From assembly GCA_947467605.1 (NCBI GenBank), contig CANIII010000012.1, positions 52,812 through 116,811 on the forward strand: 64,000 nt of DNA, in the 5' to 3' direction. The stretch comes from Acidobacteriota bacterium. GTDB taxonomy: Bacteria; Acidobacteriota; Vicinamibacteria; Vicinamibacterales; SCN-69-37. Below the pieces are notes generated by a model, which saw only the letters and a list, made by a program, of their open reading frames with translations, was not told the origin of the DNA and made no database searches. The number at the start of each line of letters is the position of its first letter. The first letter of the stretch is position 1. Of the stretch, positions 44,957 to 53,683 are shown in pieces. The position numbers were made by a program, and so were the translations under genes.

Positions 44957-45445
44957 ATGAGTTCAGTGAGATTCGCGTCCCTGCTGTTGTCCGCGATCTG
45001 GATTGGCGGGCTCGCCATTCTTGGTGGCGTCGCCGCGCCGACCGTGTTTGCCGTTTTGCAGTCGCACGACCCGGTGGCCGGCCGCACACTGGCGGGCGAA
45101 CTCTTTGGCGCCATGCTCTGGAAGTTTCAGCAAATCCTCTGGGCGACCGGCGCACTGCAGTGCCTGCTCCTCGGTGTGCGCGCCGCGCTCGGACCACGCC
45201 CCCGCCGCGTTAAGCTCCAGCTGCTCGTCCTGATCGGGATGCTGGCCGCCTCCTCCTATTCCGCGATCGTCATCACGCCGCAGATCGACGCCATTCGCTC
45301 CTCGTCGACGACCACGATCGCGTCGCTCGCGGATACCGACCCGGTGAAACGCGAGTTCGGCATGCTGCACGGCGCCTCGAACGGACTGCTCGCGCTCGCC
45401 TTCGCCGGCGCACTCACGTTGTTCTGGTTCGACAGCCGCGAATAG
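44957..45445 (+). CDS. DUF4149-like four-helix membrane protein
   Basis: A 162-residue protein with four helices: LLLSAIWIGGLAILGGVAAP, LWATGALQCLLLGVRAALG, LQLLVLIGMLAASSYSAIV and NGLLALAFAGALTLFWF. The pattern of W.G...G..AAP near the N-terminus and R.EFG.LHG.S near the last helix matches DUF4149/TMEM205-like proteins. Role unknown, perhaps metal or cofactor export. ATG at 44957 has AAGGTG a few bases upstream. It is divergent from the transketolase-like gene. Confidence 0.8.
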   Translation: MSSVRFASLLLSAIWIGGLAILGGVAAPTVFAVLQSHDPVAGRTLAGELFGAMLWKFQQILWATGALQCLLLGVRAALGPRPRRVKLQLLVLIGMLAASSYSAIVITPQIDAIRSSSTTTIASLADTDPVKREFGMLHGASNGLLALAFAGALTLFWFDSRE

Positions 45446-45497
45446 TCGTGTGCTGTCCGGCACAGACACGACGGACCAACCCCGTCATGCTCGGTGC

Positions 45498-46253
45498 ATG
45501 GTCAAGACATCCCTCGTCCTCAGCGCACTCCTTGTCACAATGGCCTGTGGCTCCGCGTCGTCACCGACCAGTCCGACACCGCCGGCCGCCACGATCTCGT
45601 CGGTCAGCCTCACGATCGGAGCGCCGTCCGGTGCAGGTTTTCAGATCACCGCACGTGCGGCGAAGTCCGACGCCACGACGATTGATGTCACCACGGCGGC
45701 CGTCTGGGAGTCGTTGCGCCCGGCCATCGCCACGATCTCGGCGAGTGGATTTGTCACCGTGATCACCGCCGGTGAGCTGGATTTTCGCGCGACATATCAG
45801 GGTTTTGAGGGCCGCGTGCATGCAGCCGTCCAGCAATCGCGGTACACGATCAGCGGGCGCGTCTCACCCGTCTATCCCAATCGCACCCTGATGAGTGGCG
45901 TGACGGTGCAAGTCGTCTCCGGCCCGAATGCCGGCATGTTCGTCATGACGGATTCGACCGGCGGGTTCCTCCTGGGAGGACTCGCGCCGGGCTTCGTCGA
46001 CCTCAAAGCCACGGTTGATGGTTTCTCCGCCTGGAGCCTGTCGCGTCTGCAGCTCGCGACAAACACACGGATCGACCCGGTCATGTTCCCCACACCGCCG
46101 ACGAACGAGGTTGGGCTGAAGGCTACCGGCCAGTGCAACGACATCAGCTGGACCTACTCGAACGACCCGTCGCGCGCCTGCAACACGCATCAGGGCGTGG
46201 CCTGGGGCGTCTGCCCGGGGCCACTGTGCGAGCCGCTCGGCGCGATCCGCTAG
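45498..46253 (+). CDS. lipoprotein with Ig-like, carboxypeptidase-regulatory and Cys-rich C-terminal domains
   Basis: A 251-residue exported lipoprotein. The lipobox is VTMACG near residue 17. A Big-2-type immunoglobulin domain follows (WESLRPAIATISASGFVTVI), then a CarboxypepD_reg-like domain (GVTVQVVSGPNAGMFVMTD, GGFLLGGLAPGFVDLKATVD). The last part has CNDISWTY, then ACNTHQGVAWGVCPGPLC, which looks like the DUF3761 signature (C..H.GVA). An upstream ATG at 45450 is in frame, but the ATG at 45498 starts the lipoprotein signal. Surface role likely, substrate unknown. Confidence 0.78.
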   Translation: MVKTSLVLSALLVTMACGSASSPTSPTPPAATISSVSLTIGAPSGAGFQITARAAKSDATTIDVTTAAVWESLRPAIATISASGFVTVITAGELDFRATYQGFEGRVHAAVQQSRYTISGRVSPVYPNRTLMSGVTVQVVSGPNAGMFVMTDSTGGFLLGGLAPGFVDLKATVDGFSAWSLSRLQLATNTRIDPVMFPTPPTNEVGLKATGQCNDISWTYSNDPSRACNTHQGVAWGVCPGPLCEPLGAIR

Positions 46254-46271
46254 AGCGCCGTACGGGCGCGG

Positions 46272-47480
46272 CTACTGCTTCGACATGCGAATGACGTCGG
46301 CGTAGCCGCGGATCATGCCCGCGTCGAAGGCCGTCACGAGATCCTTCATCGAACACAGCATCGACGCGGCACGGGCACCAGCCTGTGCGGGCATCACGTA
46401 GTTACTCGGCACGGAGCGGATGAACACACTGCCGCTGTCGAGGGGCAGCGTGGCAACGTTTTCGTAGAAATTGCCCCACGTCGTGCTCATGAACAGGTAC
46501 TGCTCGACGTTCGACGTGTAGAACGCGCCCACGACGGCGCCGTGTTCGCGCACCCAGCCACCGACAGCCTTGATCGCTTTCGGCCCCATGAAATCGCCGG
46601 TCACCGGCACGATCAGATTCTTCGCTTCGAAGTCTTTCATCCAGCGGAAGTTCGCATCGTTGGCCAGATACGCATAATTCACGCCGGCCATGTCGGTCTG
46701 CAACTGCATGTCGGCAAAGCTGCGGAAGGCGTTGCCGCCCCCGAATCCACCGAAGCGCCCTCCGCCGCCACCAAACCCGCGGCTGGCCGACGATGTCTCG
46801 CACGCCTGATAGGTCAGGTCTGGGCCGAACGTGAAGAAGCAGCCGTAGATCCACGACAACTGCTCCTGATCGCCGGGACTCAGCCGGAAACCGTGTTTGA
46901 CGGTCAGCAGATCGATGACCGCTTTCGTGTTCGCGTCAAACAATTTCTGATCGGCCTTCTGCATGTAGATCGCGTCGAACAACTCGCGGGCGCTCGCGTT
47001 GGGCGCGAGCCCTGTCGGCTTGGGCATCGAGAACAGCCGGGCCGCGAATTCTGCGCGGTCGGCGGACATTTCGAACAGCGCTTTGTAGAGCAAGTGCTGC
47101 AACACGTTGCCGCGACGAATGTCGACGATGAACGCGATCTTCGGTTTGAGCGCCGCGAGGTACGTGAAGTTCTGGTCCGGCGCCACGCCCATGTAGACCG
47201 CACCGGGCGATACCGTCTTGACCAACGCGGCGATGGGCCACTGATACATCGTTTCGTTCGAGACCAGATTCTCTGACCGGAACTCGCCCGGCGGCTCCGA
47301 CAGCGTGTCGCGCAACGACCAGAAGTCGGCGTCACTCAATCGCTCGGGAATCGGCCGCAACGGCGTCGCCGCCAACACCGGCACAGGCGCGGCGGCCGGC
47401 GTCTGCGCACGCGACACCATCGTCGTCATCGACAGCGCGATGACACCCACAATCACACTCACCGACAGCACACGTTTCAT
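46272..47480 (-). CDS. LIC_10091-like exported protein
   Basis: A 402-residue protein. It has an N-terminal signal or anchor (MKRVLSVSVIVGVIALSM), then the family blocks LSDADFWSLRDTLSEPPGEFRS, LVSNET, VYMGVAPDQNFTYLAALKP and AFIVDIRRGNVLQHLLYKAL. These match a LIC_10091-like family whose fold resembles SAM methyltransferases but whose function is unknown. A Gly/Phe-rich insert (about residues 237-255) is unusual. GGGAGG six bases upstream fixes the ATG at 47480. Overlaps the cyclophilin gene's stop by four bases (ATGA). Confidence 0.78.
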   Translation of the reverse strand: MKRVLSVSVIVGVIALSMTTMVSRAQTPAAAPVPVLAATPLRPIPERLSDADFWSLRDTLSEPPGEFRSENLVSNETMYQWPIAALVKTVSPGAVYMGVAPDQNFTYLAALKPKIAFIVDIRRGNVLQHLLYKALFEMSADRAEFAARLFSMPKPTGLAPNASARELFDAIYMQKADQKLFDANTKAVIDLLTVKHGFRLSPGDQEQLSWIYGCFFTFGPDLTYQACETSSASRGFGGGGGRFGGFGGGNAFRSFADMQLQTDMAGVNYAYLANDANFRWMKDFEAKNLIVPVTGDFMGPKAIKAVGGWVREHGAVVGAFYTSNVEQYLFMSTTWGNFYENVATLPLDSGSVFIRSVPSNYVMPAQAGARAASMLCSMKDLVTAFDAGMIRGYADVIRMSKQ

Positions 47481-48409
47481 CGAATGCCTCCCACGTGCCA
47501 CGCGCGACGAATCATGACCGGCGCAGTCAGGTTCTGCCCGTCCACCGGCTGTTGCTGAATCTTTTTGACGACGTCGAGACCGAGAAGGACGTGGCCGAAC
47601 GCGGCGCCGCCCTGGCCATCGTCGAAGCGGAGACCGCCGAAGTCGAGCGACGGCTGATCGTCGAGGAGCACGAAGAAGTCAGACGTCGCGGTATCGGCGC
47701 CCGTGCCCCTTGCCATGGAGACGACGCCGGTAACGTGCTTGATGCCGGTGACGCTCGTGCGCTCGAGTGGAATGGCCGGGAAGCCTTGCGAGCGGCGCGA
47801 TTGATCAATGCCCCCCTGGATGATGTTCATCATCGGGCGGCTGGGCAGCACCGGTGTGTAGTTGTCGGCGCGCGTCGCGCGGTGGAAGCGACCGTTGTCG
47901 TACAGGCCCGCTTCGACATACTTCAAGAAATTCGCCGAGGTGATGGGCGCACGTTTGGTGTCGACGGCGATGTGGAACGTGCCGAGTGATGTCTCGATGC
48001 CGACGATCTGCTCTCCAGGCACCAGAACGATTGACGGATCCACATTGCTCTCGCGCAGCGGAAACTGACTGAGGTCGATCTTCGCCGGGAGATGATCGAG
48101 CCCGACTATCGTGGCAATCTGTTGCCCCGGCGTCACGACGAGTCGCGTGCGGGTATAGGTCGCGAAGCCGTTGAGCTCGAACTGCAGCGAGTAGGTCCCG
48201 GGAGCCACGTTGTCCAACCGGTACGTCCCGTCGCCTCGGGCCACCACCTGCCGCGGCGCTGCGGGAGGTGGCGCCTGCAAGGTGACAATGACACCCGGCA
48301 GCGCGCTGCCATCCCGTGCCACGACCTTTTCCGACAACTCCCCCGGCGCGGGCGCGACCGGCTGTTGCAGGCCCAGCATGGCCAAGAGCGCAATCAAGGT
48401 TCGAAGCAT
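47477..48409 (-). CDS. secreted cyclophilin-type peptidyl-prolyl isomerase with regulatory-like domain
   Basis: A 310-residue exported protein: signal peptide, then a CarboxypepD_reg-like sandwich (LPGVIVTLQAPPPAA, GTYRLDNVAPGTYSLQFEL) at about residues 25-105. A cyclophilin-type domain follows at about 135-310 (ETSLGTFHIAVDTKRAPITS, ANFLKYVEAGLYDNGRFHR, GVVSMARGTGADTATSDFFV). Some catalytic residues typical of cyclophilin A (the Arg and Phe in FHRVI) are partly changed (FHRATRA). TACCAT ends seven bases before the ATG. First gene of the operon with the LIC_10091-like protein. Confidence 0.88.
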   Translation of the reverse strand: MLRTLIALLAMLGLQQPVAPAPGELSEKVVARDGSALPGVIVTLQAPPPAAPRQVVARGDGTYRLDNVAPGTYSLQFELNGFATYTRTRLVVTPGQQIATIVGLDHLPAKIDLSQFPLRESNVDPSIVLVPGEQIVGIETSLGTFHIAVDTKRAPITSANFLKYVEAGLYDNGRFHRATRADNYTPVLPSRPMMNIIQGGIDQSRRSQGFPAIPLERTSVTGIKHVTGVVSMARGTGADTATSDFFVLLDDQPSLDFGGLRFDDGQGGAAFGHVLLGLDVVKKIQQQPVDGQNLTAPVMIRRAWHVGGIR

Positions 48410-48465
48410 TGAGCAGATGGTAGTCCGGTTTGGGAGAAGTGATCGGCTAACATTGAAAGACGCTC

Positions 48466-49473
<1,008 letters not shown>

Positions 49474-49517
49474 CAAAACCGAACACGGACGCTGGACATG
49501 TCTGCGGTCCCAGTTGG

Positions 49518-49523
49518 TATAGT
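49518..49523 (+). promoter_or_regulatory. -10 box (TATAGT) that decides the acyltransferase start
   Basis: TATAGT ends seven bases before a GTG at 49531. An in-frame ATG at 49498 lies upstream of this box and would be outside the transcript. A TGGACA at 49493-49498 is a possible -35 with a 19-base spacer. Confidence 0.55.
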
Positions 49524-49530
49524 TCCTCCC

Positions 49531-50658
49531 GTGACCCGCGAAGCCATCGCTGCCGCCGTACTGGCGCGCGAAGATGTCGCCAAGTATCTCAAAGGCACCG
49601 ACGGCGAGTCTGACGCTGATGCGCAGGCGCGCGTCGTCGCGTACCTGGACGAATTGCAGACCACGCAACGGTATCGCTTCTACCGCGCGCTCGCGCATCC
49701 GCTCTACCCGATTCTGCGCAAGGTCGAGCGCATCTACGAACATGGCGAACACGCGCAGGAGGCGGTCACCAACGGCCACGTAGTGTGGGTGTCGAATCAC
49801 AAGAGCCATCTCGACTATCTCGTCGAACCGCTGGCGCTCGACGATCTGGGCATTCGGCCGCCGCTCGTGGCCGCGGGCATCAATCTGTTTGGCGGCGCGC
49901 TCGGGTTCATTCACCGCCATGTGACGGGCGCCATTCCCATTCGCCGCAACAGCAAGGATCCCGCGTATCTGATGACGCTCCGCGGCTACGTGGCGGAGGT
50001 GCTGACCCGCAAAGACGTGCTGTACTACGCCGAGGGCGGTCGCAGCTACAGCGGCGAATTGAAGTCGCCCAAGACGGGCCTGTTACAGGCCGCGCTGCAC
50101 GCTGATCGCACGCATCTCTACGTGGTGCCGATGGCCATCGCGTACGATCTGGTCCTTGAGGACCGGATTCTGGCGCGGCAGGCCGCGACGCGACGCAAGC
50201 AGCCGTTTGCCAAGGAATTCGCCGAAATGGTGCGCCATGCGGTGGGGTTCCGCACGCGAGCATTCGTCACATTTGGTCAGAAGATTCCCCTGATCGAATA
50301 CGACCCGGAATCGCGACGCGACCTGGTGGCGCTGGCCCACCGCATTCAGCGGGAAATCGGCTTGCTCCACAAGATCCTCCCCACCGCGCTCGTGTGCGCG
50401 ACCGTGCGTCCGCAGATGACGCGTGTCGAACTGGCCTCACGCATCGACGACCTGTTGGGCTCGTTGCGCGAGCAACACGCCAACATCGGCGTCACGGATG
50501 GCCGTCAGGCCGTGGATGAAGGGGTGGAGGCGCTCATCGAACGTGGCGTGCTCGTGAGCGCGCGTCAACACTTGCGCGTGCGCGATCGTATTGTGCTGAA
50601 GTACTACGCGCGGTCCATCGACCATTTGATGCCGGCGCGGCCACGTATTGTTCACTGA
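49531..50658 (+). CDS. PlsB-like glycerol-3-phosphate 1-O-acyltransferase
   Basis: A 375-residue membrane-associated acyltransferase that would start phospholipid synthesis. The family blocks are NHKSHLDYL (catalytic HxxxxD at residues 90-95), AAGINLFGGALGFIHR, GAIPIRRNSKDPAY and YYAEGGRSYSGELKSPKTGLLQ, the last being the PlsB substrate motif (EGGRS). It is much shorter than E. coli PlsB (807 aa), as in many non-proteobacteria. GTG at 49531 is preferred over the ATG at 49498 because of the -10 box between them. Confidence 0.88.
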   Translation: MTREAIAAAVLAREDVAKYLKGTDGESDADAQARVVAYLDELQTTQRYRFYRALAHPLYPILRKVERIYEHGEHAQEAVTNGHVVWVSNHKSHLDYLVEPLALDDLGIRPPLVAAGINLFGGALGFIHRHVTGAIPIRRNSKDPAYLMTLRGYVAEVLTRKDVLYYAEGGRSYSGELKSPKTGLLQAALHADRTHLYVVPMAIAYDLVLEDRILARQAATRRKQPFAKEFAEMVRHAVGFRTRAFVTFGQKIPLIEYDPESRRDLVALAHRIQREIGLLHKILPTALVCATVRPQMTRVELASRIDDLLGSLREQHANIGVTDGRQAVDEGVEALIERGVLVSARQHLRVRDRIVLKYYARSIDHLMPARPRIVH

Positions 50659-50691
50659 CGCAAGTCGTTCCCCATTGCGAGCGTTTTCCCC

Positions 50692-51630
50692 ATGCTAGAC
50701 AGCCTTTCGAAAAATATCTTCTATCTGTTGGCGCGCAGTGCCGGGCTGAAGTCGCTCGCCTCGCGCTACGGCATGCGCGACACCAACAGCTTCGCGCGCC
50801 GGTTCATTGCCGGTGAGTCGATCGAAGAAGCCATGGCGGCGGCCCGTGTCGTAGAGCAGGCGGGTCTGGTGGCGACGCTCGACTTTCTCGGCGAGAGTGT
50901 CGCGTCGCGAGACGAGGCCAATGCCGCCACGGCTGCGTACCTCGATGTGATGCGGAAGATCACCGAAGGCGGCGTCGGGCGCAACGTGTCGCTGAAACTC
51001 ACACAGCTCGGTCTGGACATCGATCGCGCCACGTGCGTCGACAACCTCCGCCGCATCCTCGATGAAGCCGCGACCCACAACTTCTTCGTACGCATCGACA
51101 TGGAGAATTCTCCGTACACCGAGCGCACGCTCGAGATTTTCGAGACGCTGTGGGGCATCGGCTACCGCAACGCCGGTGTCGTGCTCCAGTCGTACCTGAA
51201 GCGAACGGAAAGTGACGTGCACCGCGTCAACAAGCTCGGCGCCCGGGTGCGCCTCGTCAAGGGCGCCTACAAAGAGCCGGCCGACGCGGCATACCAGCTG
51301 AAGAGCGAAGTGGATGACAAGTACATCCAGCTCATGAAGATCCTGTTGAAAGACGGCACCTACCCCGCCATCGCCACGCACGACGAGAAGATGATCGCGG
51401 CGACCAAACAGTTCGCGGCCGCGAATAACATCGGCCACGACAAGTACGAGTTCCAAATGCTGTACGGCATTCGCCGCGACCTGCAGGCGTCTCTCGCGGC
51501 GGAAGGCCACCCCATGCGCGTGTACGTGCCCTTCGGACGCGAATGGTTCCCGTACTTCATGCGCCGCCTCGGCGAGCGCCCAGCCAATATCGGGTTTGTG
51601 CTGCGCGGAATCAGGTCTGAGAAGAAGTAA
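50692..51630 (+). CDS. proline dehydrogenase (FAD, monofunctional)
   Basis: A 312-residue TIM-barrel proline dehydrogenase that oxidises proline to pyrroline-5-carboxylate, passing electrons to FAD and the quinone pool. It matches the PRODH domain of PutA: AAARVVEQAGLVATLDFLGE, VSLKLTQLGLDID, VLQSYLKRTESD, RLVKGAYKEPADAAY, ATHDEKMIA and the C-terminal YVPFGREWFPYFMRRLGERP. The P5C dehydrogenase partner is not in the window. It follows the PlsB-like gene by 33 bases and is likely co-transcribed with it. Confidence 0.93.
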   Translation: MLDSLSKNIFYLLARSAGLKSLASRYGMRDTNSFARRFIAGESIEEAMAAARVVEQAGLVATLDFLGESVASRDEANAATAAYLDVMRKITEGGVGRNVSLKLTQLGLDIDRATCVDNLRRILDEAATHNFFVRIDMENSPYTERTLEIFETLWGIGYRNAGVVLQSYLKRTESDVHRVNKLGARVRLVKGAYKEPADAAYQLKSEVDDKYIQLMKILLKDGTYPAIATHDEKMIAATKQFAAANNIGHDKYEFQMLYGIRRDLQASLAAEGHPMRVYVPFGREWFPYFMRRLGERPANIGFVLRGIRSEKK

Positions 51631-51637
51631 CCACCGC

Positions 51638-52771
51638 TTACGCACCCACCATCGTCAACACCGTCTCGGCGAGCACATCGCGGCAGACCAGTACGTCGTT
51701 GACGTTCACGTATTCCTCGATGCTGTGCAGACCGGCACCGCCGGGTCCAAACAGCACTGAGGGAATCCCGGCCTCGGCCAGCACCGCCGCATCCGTCCAG
51801 AACGACATGCCGACTGGCGCCGATGGCATCTGACGACGGTTGAGCGCGCCGACGAGTGTTTGCGGCAGCGCATGTGATGGGTCGAGCGCATACGGCGGTC
51901 GGCTGGTCACAAGCCGCGCGTCGGCCTCGAAGTCCGGCAGCACCGACTTCAATGCGGCGAGCATCGCGCGTACTTCCATCAGCGGCATCTCGCCCTCTTC
52001 GCCGCTCACCGTGCGCCGCTCCATCTGCAGCACACACTTGTCGGGATAGACGCTCAGTTCGCGTCCGCCCGTGATGATCGACGCGTGCAGTGACGCCACA
52101 CCTTGCAGGCCGCTCGGCGGCCGCGACTGCAACGACTTGTCGCGATGATCGAGCAGGTGCAGCACGCGGCCCATGGCCATGATCGCGTCGCGCCCCTCGG
52201 CTGGGCGGCTGCCGTGCGCCGCACGGCCGTGCACGGTGATCTCCAGCCACGCGAAGCCCTTGTGCGCGACGGCCACCTGCATGTCGGTCGGTTCGGTGAC
52301 GATCGCGGCGTCGGCCGTCCAGCTCTTGACCAGTGCTTCGGCGCCGGCGCTTTCGAATTCCTCGTCAATGACGCAAGCCACGATCAAACGGCCGCGTTTC
52401 CAGTTCGGCGCCAGCGCGGCCGCGGCGCCGATCATCGCGGCGATGCCGCCCTTCATGTCTTGCGATCCGCGACCATACAAGCGGCCATCGGCAATACGCG
52501 GGGTGAACGGCGCATTCATGCCTTCGACACCGACCGTGTCGAGGTGCCCGCACAACAGGATCTCCGGCCCGGACTCGCGCCCGTCCAGCACACCGACCAC
52601 GTTGGAGCGGCCCGGCAAGACCTCTTCGACCGTCACCTCAAGGCCAATCGAGGCCATCGCGGCCCGCGCCACCTCGCCGGCAGCCGCCTCACCAGGCGCC
52701 CCCGGCACCAGCGACGGATTCACAGAATTGGCAGCAACAAGGTCCGAGAGCAGCGCGATGACGGGATCCAC
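51638..52771 (-). CDS. M20-family metallopeptidase (ArgE/DapE type)
   Basis: A 377-residue zinc amidohydrolase. The metal site is complete: CGHLDTV (His and Asp), GRGSQDMKGG (bridging Asp), DEEFES (Glu catalytic/ligand), VTEPTD and a C-terminal GLHSIEEYV (His ligand). Likely activity is deacylation of N-acyl amino acids or a dipeptidase; position next to the proline dehydrogenase gene hints at amino-acid catabolism. A TTG at 52798 is in frame, but TAGAAT ends eight bases before a GTG at 52771, which gives a leaderless start and the usual N-terminus. Confidence 0.9.
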   Translation of the reverse strand: MDPVIALLSDLVAANSVNPSLVPGAPGEAAAGEVARAAMASIGLEVTVEEVLPGRSNVVGVLDGRESGPEILLCGHLDTVGVEGMNAPFTPRIADGRLYGRGSQDMKGGIAAMIGAAAALAPNWKRGRLIVACVIDEEFESAGAEALVKSWTADAAIVTEPTDMQVAVAHKGFAWLEITVHGRAAHGSRPAEGRDAIMAMGRVLHLLDHRDKSLQSRPPSGLQGVASLHASIITGGRELSVYPDKCVLQMERRTVSGEEGEMPLMEVRAMLAALKSVLPDFEADARLVTSRPPYALDPSHALPQTLVGALNRRQMPSAPVGMSFWTDAAVLAEAGIPSVLFGPGGAGLHSIEEYVNVNDVLVCRDVLAETVLTMVGA

Positions 52772-52798
52772 AGCCTTCAATTCTATGAGCAGCGACAA

Positions 52799-52847
52799 CC
52801 CCGGACCTAAAGGTCCGGGGCTCCGACCTCTACATGGTCCGGCCGAA
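52799..52847. repeat. REP-like palindrome (locus 1)
   Basis: A perfect 10-bp inverted repeat with a two-base loop AA: CCCCGGACCT (52799-52808) and AGGTCCGGGG (52811-52820), directly followed by CTCC (52821-52824). A degenerate second unit in inverted orientation may follow (GGTCCGGCCGAAGACC, to 52851). It lies in the gap between a minus- and a plus-strand gene. Confidence 0.75.
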
Positions 52848-52867
52848 GACCACCATATGATTTATCA

Positions 52868-53683
52868 GTGACAACGTCCGCGCGCCTCGACAAGGTCATC
52901 GCCATCACCGGCGCCTCGTCAGGCATCGGTCGCGCCGTGGCCGAACTGGCGGCAGCCGCCGGCGCCACGGTGGTCCTGTCCGCGCGACGGGTCGAGCGGC
53001 TGGACGAGGTCGTAGCGGGCATCGTGCAACGCGGCGGTCGCGCACTGGCCGTGCCAGGCGATGTGACGCGCGAAGCCGACATGCAGCAGTTGGTCGCCCG
53101 CACGGTCGACGTCTACGGCCGCCTCGACGTCATGATCTGCAACGCCGGCATCGGATACCACGGCATCTTCGCGGACACGCCGCGCGACGTAATGCGACGG
53201 CTGGTCGACGTCAACGTGATGGGCCTGTTCTACTCAGCGCACGCGGCGCTGGCGCGCTTCCGAACGCAGCGGTCCGGCCACATCATCGCGATCTCGTCCA
53301 TCGTCGGCCGCCGAGGCATTCCGGGTTCCAGCGTCTACGCCGCGACAAAGTTCGCGCATGTCGGGCTGATCGAAAGCCTGCGCGCCGAGCTCGCGGGCAG
53401 CGGCATTGTGGCGTCGGTCGTCTACCCGATCTCGACCGACACTGAATTTCGCTCAGCCATCAAACGCGACTTCGGCCAGGACGTGCACGGCCTCGGACCG
53501 AAGCAGTCGGCCGACCATGTTGCGGCAGCGATCGTCGACTGCATCCGACATCCGCGCGCCGAGGTCTACCCGTACCGTCGGGCCAAGTGGCTCGCGATCA
53601 TCAGCGTCATCGCACCAGCATTCGCGGATCGGCTCGTGCAGAAATATCAACGCCGCGGTACAGCAACAGAGGCTGACGCATGA
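52868..53683 (+). CDS. short-chain dehydrogenase/reductase
   Basis: A 271-residue classical SDR with a Rossmann nucleotide site TGASSGIG (14-21), NAG at 92-94, catalytic Tyr157 and Lys161 (YAATK) and Ser in AISSIVG. The C-terminal region (RRAKWLAIISVIAPAFADRL) is slightly hydrophobic, like membrane-associated DHRS-type reductases. It would oxidise or reduce an alcohol or ketone with NAD(P). GTG start; TATGAT ends six bases before it. It overlaps the next gene by four bases (ATGA). Confidence 0.92.
   Translation: MTTSARLDKVIAITGASSGIGRAVAELAAAAGATVVLSARRVERLDEVVAGIVQRGGRALAVPGDVTREADMQQLVARTVDVYGRLDVMICNAGIGYHGIFADTPRDVMRRLVDVNVMGLFYSAHAALARFRTQRSGHIIAISSIVGRRGIPGSSVYAATKFAHVGLIESLRAELAGSGIVASVVYPISTDTEFRSAIKRDFGQDVHGLGPKQSADHVAAAIVDCIRHPRAEVYPYRRAKWLAIISVIAPAFADRLVQKYQRRGTATEADA

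Noticed and set aside
46735..46795. Gly/Phe-rich repeat considered as a tandem repeat
   Set aside because: Short in-frame low-complexity insert of the LIC_10091-like protein.
52799..52820. Simple Rho-independent terminator
   Set aside because: No T-run follows on either strand, and the same palindrome recurs at other loci with the CTCC flank.
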